Shown here in pieces: positions 9,243 to 18,381 of a stretch of DNA of 64,000 bases. How positions within the stretch are numbered: the stretch's first letter is position 1; the number at the start of each line of letters is the position of its first letter. Source of the stretch: Adhaeribacter terrigena (lineage in GTDB: Bacteria > Bacteroidota > Bacteroidia > Cytophagales > Hymenobacteraceae); contig NZ_JAEHFX010000002.1 in assembly GCF_016623615.1 (NCBI RefSeq), positions 558,001-622,000 on the forward strand, written 5' to 3'. The translations under genes were made by a program, and so were the position numbers. The notes below the pieces were generated by a model. It was not told the origin of the DNA and did not search any database. It saw nothing but the letters and a program-made list of their open reading frames with translations.

Positions 9243-10253
9243 TTAAAAAGCCGAAGCTTTCAGTTTTAATCCGGCTGTTTCTTCCAGCCCGAAACGTAAA
9301 TTCATGTTCTGAACTGCCTGCCCGGAAGCACCCTTTAACAGGTTGTCGATCAGACTGATGATTATCATTTGGTCGCCTTCTTTGGCCAGGTGCAGCACGC
9401 ATTTGTTCGTGTTCACTACTTGCTTGAGGTTCGGGTTTTCAGAAGCAAGATGCACGAACGGATGGCTTGCATAAAATTCCTGGTAAAGCGCTGTGGCTTC
9501 CACTAAACTTAGCTCCGTTTGCAGGTAGCTGGTAGTTAAAATCCCGCGCGTGAAATTGCCCCGGTAGGGCACAAAATGGATCGCCGGAATTTCGGTTGGC
9601 TGCAGCTGGTTCAGGCTTTGTCTGATCTCGGCCAGATGCTGGTGCGTAAAAACTTTATAGGCCGAAACGTTGCTGTCGCGCCAGCTGAAATGGCTGGTTT
9701 CAGTTAAGCTTTGGCCTGCGCCCGTGGCACCCGTAATACCGCTGATGTGGACCGGAGAAGTCAGCTTTTTTTCCTGGGCCAAGGGCAGCAAAGCCAGCTG
9801 AATGCAGGTGGCAAAACAACCCGGATTCGCAATGTTTCTGGACCCTTTTATCGCTTCGCGTTGCAGTTCCGGTAAGCCGTAGGTGAATTCGCGGCCTTCC
9901 AAAACGCTATCTTTTTTCAGCCGAAAATTCTGGCTCAGGTCGATCACTACGGCGTTTCCCGTATAATTTTCCATGAACTTGCGGGCAGCGCCGTGGCTGC
10001 TGCATAAAAACAATACATCGATATCGGTGGAAATGGTTGTGCTGAAATGCAGTTCCGTTTCACCGATCAGATCTGGATGGACAAAGTGAACCGGTTTGCC
10101 GCCGTTGCTGGAACTATGCACGAAGGCAATTTCAACCTGCGGATGGTGCAGCAAAAGGCGCAACAATTCGCCGCCGGTGTAGCCTGCGCCGCCCACAATT
10201 CCTGCCCGGATCACGGCAGTTTTTACCTGATTTTCGATACCGTTATTTGCCAT
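9243..10253 (-). CDS. argC: N-acyl-gamma-glutamyl-phosphate reductase
   Basis: 336 aa. The N-terminal GIVGGAGYTGGELLRLL is the NADPH-binding turn, and NPGCFATC carries the catalytic C146. It reduces N-acyl-glutamyl phosphate to the semialdehyde. The start overlaps the 3' end of argG by 11 bp, another sign of coupled translation. Confidence 0.92.
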   Translation of the reverse strand: MANNGIENQVKTAVIRAGIVGGAGYTGGELLRLLLHHPQVEIAFVHSSSNGGKPVHFVHPDLIGETELHFSTTISTDIDVLFLCSSHGAARKFMENYTGNAVVIDLSQNFRLKKDSVLEGREFTYGLPELQREAIKGSRNIANPGCFATCIQLALLPLAQEKKLTSPVHISGITGATGAGQSLTETSHFSWRDSNVSAYKVFTHQHLAEIRQSLNQLQPTEIPAIHFVPYRGNFTRGILTTSYLQTELSLVEATALYQEFYASHPFVHLASENPNLKQVVNTNKCVLHLAKEGDQMIIISLIDNLLKGASGQAVQNMNLRFGLEETAGLKLKASAF

Positions 10254-11430
10254 TTACTTTCTGATGGATCATGGTTTGGTTGCCGAAAATTTTACAGAAG
10301 CCTTTCACGTCTTCGCCGGTCCAGGTATTGTTCATTTCGCCGTAAGCGCCAAATTCGGCAGCCATCAGATCATAAGGCGATTCGATGCCGATCACGTAAA
10401 AGCGATAAGGCGCTAAACCCACGGTTACCGTGCCGCTTACCGATTCCTGGGTATCGGTCAGGAATTTTTCGATGTTGCGCATGACCGGATCCAGGAACTG
10501 GCCTTCGTGCAGCAGGTTGCCGTACCAGGTTGCCAGCTGTTCTTTCCAGTACAATTGCCATTTGGTGAGCACGTGTTTTTCCAGGGTATGGTGCGCTTTA
10601 ATAATTACCAGCGGCGCAGCAGCTTCGAAGCCAACGCGGCCTTTAATGCCAATAATGGTATCGCCCACATGTATGTCGCGGCCAATGCCGAAAGGAGCAG
10701 CGATCTCACTTAATTTCTGAATGGCCTCTACCGGGTTTTCGAATTGCTGGTCGTTTATGCCTTTGAGTTCGCCTTTTTCAAAAACCAGTTTCACTTCTTC
10801 GGGTGTATTTTTGGTTTGCGGCGTCGGGAAAGCTTCTTCCGGCAGATAGCCCAGGGAAGTAAGCGTTTCCTTACCGCCCACAGAAGTTCCCCACAACCCT
10901 TTATTGATGGAATAAGCTGCCTTTTCAAAATTCATTTCCACACCCTGCGCTTTCAGGAAATCGATCTCGGCCTGGCGCGATAATTTCTGGTCGCGGATAG
11001 GCGTCAGGATCTGAATTTCCGGGATCATAATGTTGAAGATCATGTCGAAACGTACCTGATCATTACCGGCGCCGGTGCTGCCGTGGGCTACAAAATCGGC
11101 GTTCATTTCTTTTGCAAAGCGGGCAATGGCCAGTGCCTGGTAAATGCGTTCTGCGCTCACCGAAAGGGGATAAGTGTTGTTTTTCAGAACGTTACCGAAA
11201 ATGAGGTATTTGATGCAGTGCTGGTAATAATCGTCGGTTTCGTTTAAGGTGGTATGGCTGGCCACGCCCAAAGTGTAGGCGTGGCTTTCAATTTCTTTTA
11301 GTTCTTGGGCAGAAAAACCGCCGGTATTTACAAGTACGGAATGCACTTCCAGGTTGCATTCCTGCGCCAGGTACTTTACGCAATAGGAGGTATCCAGGCC
11401 GCCGCTAAAGGCTAAAACCACTTTTTTCAT
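10243..11430 (-). CDS. argG: Argininosuccinate synthase
   Basis: 395 aa. VVLAFSGGLDTSYC is the ATP pyrophosphatase P-loop, and SVGGKETL and GHGSTGAGNDQVRF-type text (AHGSTGAGNDQVRF) are family signatures. It joins citrulline and aspartate, giving argininosuccinate for argH. It is the second gene of the operon; a 150-bp spacer with two repeat copies separates it from the upstream GNAT gene, so it may have its own transcript start or be read through. Confidence 0.93.
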   Translation of the reverse strand: MKKVVLAFSGGLDTSYCVKYLAQECNLEVHSVLVNTGGFSAQELKEIESHAYTLGVASHTTLNETDDYYQHCIKYLIFGNVLKNNTYPLSVSAERIYQALAIARFAKEMNADFVAHGSTGAGNDQVRFDMIFNIMIPEIQILTPIRDQKLSRQAEIDFLKAQGVEMNFEKAAYSINKGLWGTSVGGKETLTSLGYLPEEAFPTPQTKNTPEEVKLVFEKGELKGINDQQFENPVEAIQKLSEIAAPFGIGRDIHVGDTIIGIKGRVGFEAAAPLVIIKAHHTLEKHVLTKWQLYWKEQLATWYGNLLHEGQFLDPVMRNIEKFLTDTQESVSGTVTVGLAPYRFYVIGIESPYDLMAAEFGAYGEMNNTWTGEDVKGFCKIFGNQTMIHQKVNGK

Positions 11431-11466
11431 GGCAGTAAAATTTAATTATGAAATGAAGGTGAGCGT

Positions 11467-11495
11467 AATTTTTAAGGGAAAAGCCCGCCGTTTGC
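11467..11495 (-). repeat. Degenerate dispersed repeat copy
   Basis: AATTTTTAAGGGAAAAGCCC followed by GCCGTTTGC; the core deviates (GCCGCC for CTACC). Confidence 0.35.
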
Positions 11496-11519
11496 AAAGG
11501 AATTACTTCCAATGCCGGC

Positions 11520-11552
11520 GACTTTTTAAGGGGAAAAGGCTACCGTTTTTTT
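11520..11552 (-). repeat. Dispersed repeat copy (GNAT-argG gap)
   Basis: GACTTTTTAAGGGG, then AAAAGGCTACCGTTTTTTT: close to consensus. Confidence 0.75.
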
Positions 11553-11580
11553 AGCAGCACTTTAACAGGGGAGGGGGAAA

Positions 11581-12165
11581 TCATCGTCGGACTACAGCCG
11601 TTTCTGTGGTGGGCGATTTCTTTTTAGTAACCAGTTCCGGATCGAAAAGCATGGCCGTGCACAGGCAGTTCTTCCGGTCTTTGGCCATCAGAATGTCGAA
11701 ATTTACACAGCTTTTGCAGCCGCTCCAGAAAGCGTCGTCGTTGGTTAGTTCGGAATACGTAACCGGCTGGTAACCAAGGTCTGAATTGATACGCATTACC
11801 GCCAGCCCGGTAGTTAAACCAAATATTTTGGCTTCCGGAAATCTGGTGCGCGACAACTCGAAGATCTTTTCCTTGATGGCCTTGGCCAGCCCGCTTTTCC
11901 GGAATTCGGGCGCCACGATCAAGCCTGAATTAGCCACGTACTGGCCGTGGCCCCAGGTTTCGATGTAGCAGAAACCTGCCCAGGTCCCGGCTTCGGAAAA
12001 TGCAATTACCGCTTTGCCTTCCAGCATTTTGGCCGAAAGGTATTCCGGGCTGCGTTTGGCAATACCCGTACCCCGGGCTTTAGCCGAAGCTTCCATTTCG
12101 CTGCAGATAGTATGCGCGAATTCCAGATGGCCAGAGGTAGCCACTTGCACAACGAATTTGTTCAT
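11581..12165 (-). CDS. GNAT acetyltransferase, probable glutamate N-acyltransferase
   Basis: 194 aa. A GNAT core is visible: central strand GLIVAPEFRKSGLAKAIKEK with the acyl-CoA pyrophosphate-binding R-x-x-G-x-A type loop, preceded by AGFCYIETWGHGQYV. It is first in the arginine operon, where an enzyme making N-acyl-glutamate is required and no argJ is present, so an argA-like role is inferred. The C-terminal stretch has several Cys (WSGCKSCVNF, NCLCTAM) in an otherwise Cys-poor protein, unexplained. Start at the first ATG of the frame. Confidence 0.7.
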   Translation of the reverse strand: MNKFVVQVATSGHLEFAHTICSEMEASAKARGTGIAKRSPEYLSAKMLEGKAVIAFSEAGTWAGFCYIETWGHGQYVANSGLIVAPEFRKSGLAKAIKEKIFELSRTRFPEAKIFGLTTGLAVMRINSDLGYQPVTYSELTNDDAFWSGCKSCVNFDILMAKDRKNCLCTAMLFDPELVTKKKSPTTETAVVRR

Positions 12166-12431
12166 TGTACTAAAAAAATAAAATAATAAATGGATAGGGA
12201 TCAGAAACTGACCCTTCTGGGAAAATAATAAGCTGGGGAGATGCCTCTACCGCGTTCGGATTAACGTCGGATATTGAGGACCCGTCGGACAGAAACGGAT
12301 ACGGAAAATAAAATACTGGCAAACAACAACGCAACCTTCAGGGAAGGAGGTAACTGCTGGGCAGTTAAAGAAGTCGTTGGAGTTATTGTTTTCAATTTGG
12401 TAGTACCAGTTGGGTAATTACTTTAAGGGCA

Positions 12432-12463
12432 CAAAGTTAAATAAAAAATATTTTATAAAATAT
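12432..12463 (-). promoter_or_regulatory. Probable arginine operon promoter with dyad operator
   Basis: On the minus strand, TAACTTTG (12439-12432) fits the Bacteroidota -7 box. Immediately upstream is the perfect palindrome ATATTTTATAAAATAT (12448-12463), in the -33/-7 spacer region, a natural position for a repressor such as ArgR. The resulting leader of about 260 nt has no ATG. No convincing -33 TTTG is seen. Confidence 0.45.
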
Positions 12464-12732
12464 AATTTCTTAAAAAAGTAAAAAAATATGCTGAGCGCCG
12501 GGCCTGCTCTTGACCAGTAGATCCAGCTGCCCGTTCCGCAACAGTCGCGAAAAGTCAGGATTGCTGGTAATTGCTAAGGATTTTTCGGAAGTAGGTTTTC
12601 AAAACAATTTTTTTTTATAGAGAGTATTTTTACTGGTTTTAAGCAGCAAAAGCGCGTTAGAACTTATTTAGTTGTTTTAATGCTCCTTGGTTGATGTTCT
12701 TTTGAGGGCATTTCCTGAATTGCCCACCAAAC
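12464..12732. other. Intergenic spacer before metF 3' end
   Basis: AT-rich spacer between the arginine promoter and the metF stop. No gene, hairpin terminator or repeat-family copy is recognised. Confidence 0.5.
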
Positions 12733-13686
12733 CTAAAAAAGCTGTTCCGCAATTCTTCTTACGGCATCTGATTTTCCCATGGAATAAAAATGCAGACAAG
12801 GCACCCCCGCCTGCATCAGTTCTTTAGATTGTTGCACGGCCCATTCCACGCCCAATTGGGAAGCTTCCAGGTTGTCTTTACAATTTTCCAAAGCACTGGC
12901 CAGGTCATCGGGAATTTCCAGATGAAAAAGGCTGGGTAATAAGTTGAGTTGCGTTTTAGTGGTGATCGGTTTCAGGCCCGGAATAATGGGAACGGTAATG
13001 CCGGCTTCGCGGCAACTGGCTACAAAATCGAAATATTTTTTATTGTCGAAAAACATCTGTGTTACAATATATTCCGCGCCCAGGTCTACTTTCTTTTTGA
13101 GCCACCGCAAATCGGCTTTGGCATTGGGCGCTTCGAAGTGTTTTTCCGGGTAACCGGCCACGCCAATGCAGAAATCAGTGTTGCAGCAATCGGCCTGTTC
13201 TTCATCGAGGTAGCGGCCCCGGTTCATGCCCGCAATTTGCGCTACCAGTTCGCTGGCATAATGGTGGCCGTCGGGCTCTGGTACAAACCGGGTTTCGCTT
13301 TTCACGCAATCGCCGCGCAAGGCCAGCACGTTATCGATACCCAGAAAATTCATGTCGATAAGGGCATTTTCGGTTTCTTCTTTGGAAAAGCCGCCGCAAA
13401 TTAAATGGGGCACCGTGTCTACATTAAAGTGGTTCTGAATGGCGGCGCAAATACCCACCGTGCCCGGCCGTTTCCGGATGGAGCGTTTTTCCAGCAGCCC
13501 GTTTTCGCGCTTTTTGTACACATATTCTTCGCGGTGGTAGGTAACATCGATAAACGGCGGTTTAAATTCCATCAGCGGCTCGATGTGATCAAAAAGCCCT
13601 TTAAGCGTCTGCCCCTTTAACGGTGGCAGAATCTCGAAAGAGAAAAGCGTGTCTTGGGCATTCTTAAAATGCTCGGTTACTTTCAT
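12733..13686 (-). CDS. metF: 5,10-methylenetetrahydrofolate reductase
   Basis: 317 aa TIM-barrel flavoprotein. FSFEILPPLKG at the N-terminus, VDVTYHREE-like text (FIDVTYHREEYV), LALRGDCVK and GAEYIVTQMFFDN are MetF signatures. It makes 5-methyl-THF, the methyl donor for MetH, encoded just upstream on the same strand. The 247-bp gap from metH carries a nested palindromic repeat and a dispersed repeat copy; co-transcription with metH under its riboswitch is plausible but unproven. Confidence 0.92.
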   Translation of the reverse strand: MKVTEHFKNAQDTLFSFEILPPLKGQTLKGLFDHIEPLMEFKPPFIDVTYHREEYVYKKRENGLLEKRSIRKRPGTVGICAAIQNHFNVDTVPHLICGGFSKEETENALIDMNFLGIDNVLALRGDCVKSETRFVPEPDGHHYASELVAQIAGMNRGRYLDEEQADCCNTDFCIGVAGYPEKHFEAPNAKADLRWLKKKVDLGAEYIVTQMFFDNKKYFDFVASCREAGITVPIIPGLKPITTKTQLNLLPSLFHLEIPDDLASALENCKDNLEASQLGVEWAVQQSKELMQAGVPCLHFYSMGKSDAVRRIAEQLF

Positions 13687-13732
13687 TTATTTCGTTGTTC
13701 GTTATTCGTTGTCGTTGCTCTGATTTGCAATT

Positions 13733-13764
13733 GACTTTTTAAAGCATTTTGCCTAGCGTTTTTT
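13733..13764 (-). repeat. Dispersed repeat copy (metH-metF gap)
   Basis: GACTTTTTAAAGCATTTTG, then CCTAGCGTTTTTT. Confidence 0.6.
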
Positions 13765-13782
13765 CGGTCCTTACTTTATTTG

Positions 13783-13899
13783 GTCATCCCGACCTTAGTC
13801 GAGGGAACTATCGCGTACTGAACCTACTGATAGGAATTTATTGCTTCGCTCAAATTCCATAGGAGTACCAGTTAGTTCCTTCGACAAGCTCAGGATGAC
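13783..13899. repeat. Nested palindromic repeat between metH and metF
   Basis: Outer arms GTCATCCCGACCTTAGTCGA... (13783-13810) and its approximate complement ending CAGGATGAC (13873-13899). Inner arms ATAGGAATTT and AAATTCCATAG sit around 13830-13862. It resembles the GTCATCC...GGATGAC palindromic repeats scattered in Bacteroidota chromosomes. A half copy appears at about 53524-53548. Confidence 0.7.
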
Positions 13900-13933
13900 A
13901 AAAGTGAGTTTTTATGCCTTTAACCCTAGCATT

Positions 13934-16900
13934 TTAACCCAGTTTTTTCACCGGTTCTTTCACCGGTTTCGGGTCATAATTCAGGTTTGGGGAAAGCCAG
14001 CGTTCCAGTTTATCCTTCGGCATATTTTTGCGTTCCGCAATATCGGAAACCTGATCTTCGCCAATTTTTCCTAGACCGAAATACCGAGAATCCGGATGTG
14101 CGAAATACAAGCCACTTACCGAAGATGCCGGATACATGGCCAGGTTTTCTGTTAATTGAATACCGGTTTCTTCTTCTACTTTTAGCAGGTTAAACAAAGT
14201 CGTTTTCTCCGTATGATCCGGGCAGCCGGGATAACCGGGAGCAGGGCGAATTCCCTGATATTTTTCTTTGATCAGATCTTCGTTCGGTAGGTTTTCCTGC
14301 GGCGCATAACCCCAGAATTCCTTGCGGACTTTTTCATGTAAATGTTCGGCGAAGGCTTCGGCTAAACGGTCGGCCAGGGCTTTGAGCATAATAGAATGAT
14401 AATCGTCGTGTTCCTTTTCGTAATCGGCAAGCAGTTTTTCGATGCCAAACCCTACCGATACCGCAAAGCCGCCAATATAATCGGTAAGACCGGATTCTTC
14501 GGGCGCAATAAAATCGGAGAATGCTAAATTCGGAACGTTTGCGCCTTTTTTACCTTGCTGCCGCAGCGTATGGAAACGGGTTAGTTCCTTGGCTTTCGCT
14601 TCATCTTTATACACCACGATCGTATCATCGGCTTCTGTATTGGCTGAATAAAACCCAATTACCGCGCGGGCTTCGAGTAACTTTTTATCTACAATCTGCT
14701 GCAGCATTTCCTGCGCGTCTTTGTAAAGTTTGGTGGCTTCAACTCCGTAATCCGGATCAGTTAAGATTTTTGGGAACTGGCGTTTTAATTCCCAGGCGTG
14801 GAAGAATGGCGTCCAGTCGATGAAAGGAATTAATTCTGCAATCGGGTAATTCAGGAAAGTTTTATTACCCAGAATATTTGGTTTTTTAATGTCTTCGGCT
14901 TTCCATTCGATCGGAAATTTGTTGGCTCTTGCCTCTTCAATGCTTACAAACTGGCGGTCTTTGGTGCGGCTGAAATGTTCCTGGCGAAGTTCTTCGTACT
15001 CCGCTCTGATTTCCTGATAGTACGTTTCGCGGTTGCTGCCCAGTAAATTACTCACCACCGTTACGCTGCGCGAAGCATCGTGCACGTGCACCACCGGGCC
15101 GCTGTATTGCGGGGCAATTTTTACGGCTGTATGCACCCGCGAAGTTGTAGCGCCGCCAATCAAAAGTGGAATTCTCATTCCACGGCGTTCCATTTCCTGC
15201 GCCACGTAAACCATCTCATCCAAAGAAGGCGTGATCAGGCCGCTCAGGCCCAGCACATCTACTTTCTGCGCTTCAGCTTCGGCCAGAATTTTATCCAGCG
15301 CTACCATTACACCCAGGTCGATCACTTCGTAATTGTTGCAGGCCAACACTACGCCTACAATGTTTTTGCCGATATCGTGCACGTCGCCTTTTACCGTGGC
15401 CATCAGGATCTTTCCGGCAGCATTTCTTCCGCTGCCGGCTTTTTCTTTTTCCATGAACGGCAGCAAATACGCCACCGATTTCTTCATTACGCGGGCGCTT
15501 TTTACCACCTGCGGCAGGAACATTTTACCGGCGCCGAACAAGTCACCAACTACCTGCATGCCCGCCATTAGCGGACCTTCAATTACGTCTAAGGTTTTAT
15601 TTGCCTGCTGTCTGGCTTCTTCGGTATCTTCGTCAATAAATTCTACAATGCCTTTTACCAGCGCATGTTTCAGGCGTTCTTCTACGGTGTTTTGGCGCCA
15701 GGTTTCGTCTTCTTTAGCCTGTGCTTTCCCTTTGCCTTTTATAGTATCGGCGTAGGTTACCAGTTTCTCGGTACTTTCCGGGTTCCGGTTGAAAATTACA
15801 TCTTCGATCAGGTCTTTGAGTTGCGGCTGAATTTCGTCGTAATTTCCCAACATACCGGCGTTTACAATGCCCATATCCATACCGGCTTTCACGGCGTGGT
15901 AAAGGAAAATGGTGTGCATGGCTTCGCGAACCGCATCGTTGCCGCGGAAAGAGAAAGACAGGTTACTTACCCCACCACTTACCAACGCATGCGGCAGGTT
16001 TTGCTTGATCCAGGTTACGGCATTCAGGTAATCTACGGCGTAGTTGTTATGTTCTTCAATGCCGGTGGCAATGGCTAAAATATTCGGGTCGAAAATAATG
16101 TCCTGCGGCGGGAAACCAACTTCATCCACCAGAATTCTGTAGCTGCGTTCACAGATCTCTTTTTTGCGCTCAAATGTATCAGCCTGACCGGTTTCGTCGA
16201 ACGCCATAACGACCACCGCCGCGCCGTACTGACGCACTTTTCGGGCTACTTTTATAAAGCTTTCTTCGCCTTCTTTTAAGCTGATGGAATTTACAATGGA
16301 TTTACCCTGCACGCATTTCAAACCTTCTTCGATCACGCTCCACTTCGAGGAATCGATCATGATCGGGCGTTTGGAAATATCGGGTTCGGAAGCGATGAGG
16401 TGCAGGAAGTTGGTCATGACCGCTTCGGAATTCAGCATGCCTTCGTCCATGTTCACATCGATGATCTGTGCGCCGGCTTCCACCTGCTGACGAGCTACCG
16501 AAAGCGCTTCTTCGAATTGTTCGTTCAGAATCAGCTTGGCGAATTTTTTGGAGCCAGTCACGTTTGTGCGTTCGCCTACGTTCACAAATAAACTTCCCGG
16601 GAAAATGGTAAGCGGTTCCAGCCCGCTGAAACGTGGTAAGGGTTCAATTTCCGGCAACGGACGCGGCTGGTATTTTTCTACGAGTTCGGCAATGCGTTTT
16701 ACGTGGATTGGCGTGGTGCCACAACAACCACCCAGAATATTTACCAAGCCTTCCTTCAGATATTCTTCCACAATAGCCGCCATTTCTTCCGCCGATTCGT
16801 CGTAGCCGCCAAAAGCGTTTGGTAAGCCGGCATTCGGGTACGCGCTGATGAAGGAGCCGGAAATGCGCGATAATTCCTGGATATGGGTTTTGAGCTGACG

Positions 16901-17647
16901 GGCTCCCAACGCACAGTTAAAACCAATGCTTAAAACCGACGCGTGCGAAACGGAATTCCAGAAAGCTTCTACAGTTTGCCCGGAAAGTGTACGGCCGCTG
17001 GCGTCGGTTATGGTGCCGGAGATCATTAATGGGAGTTGCTTGCCGCCGTCTTCTACAAATTGCTGAATGGCAAATAAAGCCGATTTACAATTCAGCGTAT
17101 CGAAAACGGTTTCCACCAAAAGCAGATCGGCACCACCATCGGTTAAGCCTTTTACCTGTTCGTAATACGCCGTTACCAGTTCATCGAAAGAAATAGCGCG
17201 GAAACCGGGACGATTTACATCCGGGGAAAGGGAAGCGGTGCGGTTGGTCGGGCCGATGGCGCCGGCAACGAAACGTGGTTTGTCCGGCGTTTTTGCCTCA
17301 ATTTCGATAGCGATTTCCTTGGCAATGCGGGCAGATTCGTAGTTTAGTTCATAAACGATGCTTTCCAGACCGTAATCGGCCATAGCAATAGTAGTACCGC
17401 TAAAGGTGTTGGTTTCGATAATGTCGGCGCCGGCTTTTAAATATTCGCGGTGAATGTTCTGAATAATATCCGGGCGGGTGATGGAAAGCAGGTCGTTGTT
17501 GCCTTTCAGGTCTTTGGGATGATCTTTGAAACGTTCGCCCCGGAAATCGGCTTCGGAAAGCTTGTAACGCTGGATCATGGTACCCATGGCGCCATCGAGC
17601 ACGAGTACGCGTTGCTGCAGTAAATTATAGATCGGGTGATTTTTCAT
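13934..17647 (-). CDS. metH: Cobalamin-dependent methionine synthase
   Basis: 1237 aa, full multi-domain enzyme. The homocysteine-binding barrel (about 1-330) has zinc cysteines in GFNCALG and GGCCGTTP. The pterin-binding domain (about 350-610) starts [13 protein letters not shown]. The cap and B12 domain (about 660-890) has [11 protein letters not shown], with the cobalt-ligand His in the DxHxxG motif. The C-terminal activation domain (about 920-1230) has [15 protein letters not shown], the SAM-binding signature. It transfers methyl from methyl-THF to homocysteine. A SAM-I riboswitch occupies the leader. The reading frame is intact throughout. Confidence 0.97.
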   Translation of the reverse strand: MKNHPIYNLLQQRVLVLDGAMGTMIQRYKLSEADFRGERFKDHPKDLKGNNDLLSITRPDIIQNIHREYLKAGADIIETNTFSGTTIAMADYGLESIVYELNYESARIAKEIAIEIEAKTPDKPRFVAGAIGPTNRTASLSPDVNRPGFRAISFDELVTAYYEQVKGLTDGGADLLLVETVFDTLNCKSALFAIQQFVEDGGKQLPLMISGTITDASGRTLSGQTVEAFWNSVSHASVLSIGFNCALGARQLKTHIQELSRISGSFISAYPNAGLPNAFGGYDESAEEMAAIVEEYLKEGLVNILGGCCGTTPIHVKRIAELVEKYQPRPLPEIEPLPRFSGLEPLTIFPGSLFVNVGERTNVTGSKKFAKLILNEQFEEALSVARQQVEAGAQIIDVNMDEGMLNSEAVMTNFLHLIASEPDISKRPIMIDSSKWSVIEEGLKCVQGKSIVNSISLKEGEESFIKVARKVRQYGAAVVVMAFDETGQADTFERKKEICERSYRILVDEVGFPPQDIIFDPNILAIATGIEEHNNYAVDYLNAVTWIKQNLPHALVSGGVSNLSFSFRGNDAVREAMHTIFLYHAVKAGMDMGIVNAGMLGNYDEIQPQLKDLIEDVIFNRNPESTEKLVTYADTIKGKGKAQAKEDETWRQNTVEERLKHALVKGIVEFIDEDTEEARQQANKTLDVIEGPLMAGMQVVGDLFGAGKMFLPQVVKSARVMKKSVAYLLPFMEKEKAGSGRNAAGKILMATVKGDVHDIGKNIVGVVLACNNYEVIDLGVMVALDKILAEAEAQKVDVLGLSGLITPSLDEMVYVAQEMERRGMRIPLLIGGATTSRVHTAVKIAPQYSGPVVHVHDASRSVTVVSNLLGSNRETYYQEIRAEYEELRQEHFSRTKDRQFVSIEEARANKFPIEWKAEDIKKPNILGNKTFLNYPIAELIPFIDWTPFFHAWELKRQFPKILTDPDYGVEATKLYKDAQEMLQQIVDKKLLEARAVIGFYSANTEADDTIVVYKDEAKAKELTRFHTLRQQGKKGANVPNLAFSDFIAPEESGLTDYIGGFAVSVGFGIEKLLADYEKEHDDYHSIMLKALADRLAEAFAEHLHEKVRKEFWGYAPQENLPNEDLIKEKYQGIRPAPGYPGCPDHTEKTTLFNLLKVEEETGIQLTENLAMYPASSVSGLYFAHPDSRYFGLGKIGEDQVSDIAERKNMPKDKLERWLSPNLNYDPKPVKEPVKKLG

Positions 17648-17652
17648 TGGTT

Positions 17653-17660
17653 TCTTTCTT
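17653..17660 (-). promoter_or_regulatory. metH pre-start sequence complementary to distal switch element
   Basis: The minus strand reads AAGAAAGA a few bases before the metH ATG (17647). It can pair with TCTTTCTT in the distal riboswitch element (17691-17684). It also mimics the 5' side of the aptamer P1 region, so it is a likely translation-control target. Confidence 0.5.
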
Positions 17661-17679
17661 CAGGTATTTAAACACAACC

Positions 17680-17819
17680 TATCAAGAAAGACAACCAAAA
17701 CAGAGAGGCTGCAATCCTTATCTTCCCTTACCGAGTTTGGTAAGGAGGGAGGTAGCACCAAGTCGGAACAAGGTTGCTAAGACGTCATCGGGCCCAATCC
17801 CTCGGTCTTTCTTGATAAG
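17680..17819 (-). ncRNA. SAM-I (S-box) riboswitch upstream of metH
   Basis: Read on the minus strand from 17819: CTTATC (5' P1), GACCGAGGGA, GGGCCCGATGA, GCAACC, TTGGTGCTACCTCC, then GGGAAGATAAG (3' P1 at 17722-17717). These are the SAM-I landmarks in order. After the aptamer, GTCTTTCTTGATA (17692-17680) is perfectly complementary to the 5' flank (17817-17805). No T-run terminator follows, so control is probably at translation. Confidence 0.92.
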
Positions 17820-17824
17820 AAGCG

Positions 17825-17857
17825 CAAATGTAATCCCAAATATTCTAATTATCCAAA
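17825..17857 (-). promoter_or_regulatory. metH promoter
   Basis: Minus strand: -33 TTTG (17857-17854), 21-base spacer, -7 TACATTTG (17832-17825). Transcription would begin just before the riboswitch aptamer. Confidence 0.7.
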
Positions 17858-18000
17858 TTTTATTTTTAGCCCGACTTTTAGCCTTGTAAACCATATCATA
17901 TTTTAAACGTGCTAGCTTCAGAAATTATCACTGCTTTTGCTAAAGGGTTTTTTACCAGCTCCAGGCGCGTTTTTAAAAGATAACAAAACGGGATGTTTGG

Positions 18001-18035
18001 AAAAACGATAGGGTTTTAAGTGAAAAAAGTATGGT
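18001..18035 (+). repeat. Dispersed repeat copy in metH/CGS divergent spacer
   Basis: AAAAACGATAGGGTTTT, then GTGAAAAAAGTATGG: forward consensus copy lying between the two promoters. Confidence 0.75.
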
Positions 18036-18090
18036 TGTGAATATTTAAATATCTGATTAACAGGTTTGTAAAAATATTATTAAAAATAAA

Positions 18091-18123
18091 TTTGGAAATT
18101 AAAAAAATAGCATCTTACCTTTG
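18091..18123 (+). promoter_or_regulatory. Promoter of the CGS-hom operon
   Basis: -33 TTTG (18091-18094), 21-base spacer, -7 TACCTTTG (18116-18123). This is textbook Bacteroidota spacing, identical to the divergent metH promoter. The aptamer begins 14 bases later. Confidence 0.8.
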
Positions 18124-18136
18124 TCGCAATAAAATT

Positions 18137-18239
18137 CTTATCCAGAAAGGTGGAGGGACAGGCCCTTTGATACCTTGGCAACCTAACTTTTTAGTAAAGG
18201 TGCTAACTCCTGCTCCGCAGCAATGCGGGGGAAGATAAG
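18137..18239 (+). ncRNA. SAM-I (S-box) riboswitch upstream of CGS-hom
   Basis: CTTATC (5' P1, 18137-18142), GGTGGAGGGAC, GGCCCTTTGA, GGCAACC, AAAGGTGCTAACTCC, and GAAGATAAG closing P1 (GATAAG 18234-18239). These are the SAM-I landmarks in the right order. Its expression platform runs on to the start codon at 18382. Confidence 0.95.
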
Positions 18240-18273
18240 CAAGATCGAGCAACTCGTTGTACCTAAAAAATAC

Positions 18274-18306
18274 AAGCTCTTCTGTCTTATCGGAAGGGCT
18301 TTTTTT
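18274..18306 (+). terminator. Riboswitch-controlled intrinsic terminator
   Basis: AAGCTCTTC (18274-18282) pairs with GAAGGGCTT (18293-18301) and is followed by a run of T. The loop contains CTTATC (18286-18291), which duplicates the 5' P1 strand and could capture GATAAG of the aptamer when SAM is absent, giving an antiterminated state (inference). Confidence 0.7.
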
Positions 18307-18322
18307 ATGCCTTTCCGGTAAG

Positions 18323-18335
18323 CTTTCTGGATAAG
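18323..18335 (+). promoter_or_regulatory. Distal switch element of the CGS riboswitch
   Basis: CTTTCTGGATAAG is perfectly complementary to the aptamer 5' flank (18137-18149). Its CTTTCTG also pairs with CAGAAAG (18373-18379) just before the start codon. The metH leader has the same arrangement. Confidence 0.6.
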
Positions 18336-18381
18336 TGGTTTTGAAAAATTATATCGTTTAACCATAAAAATTCAGAAAGAA

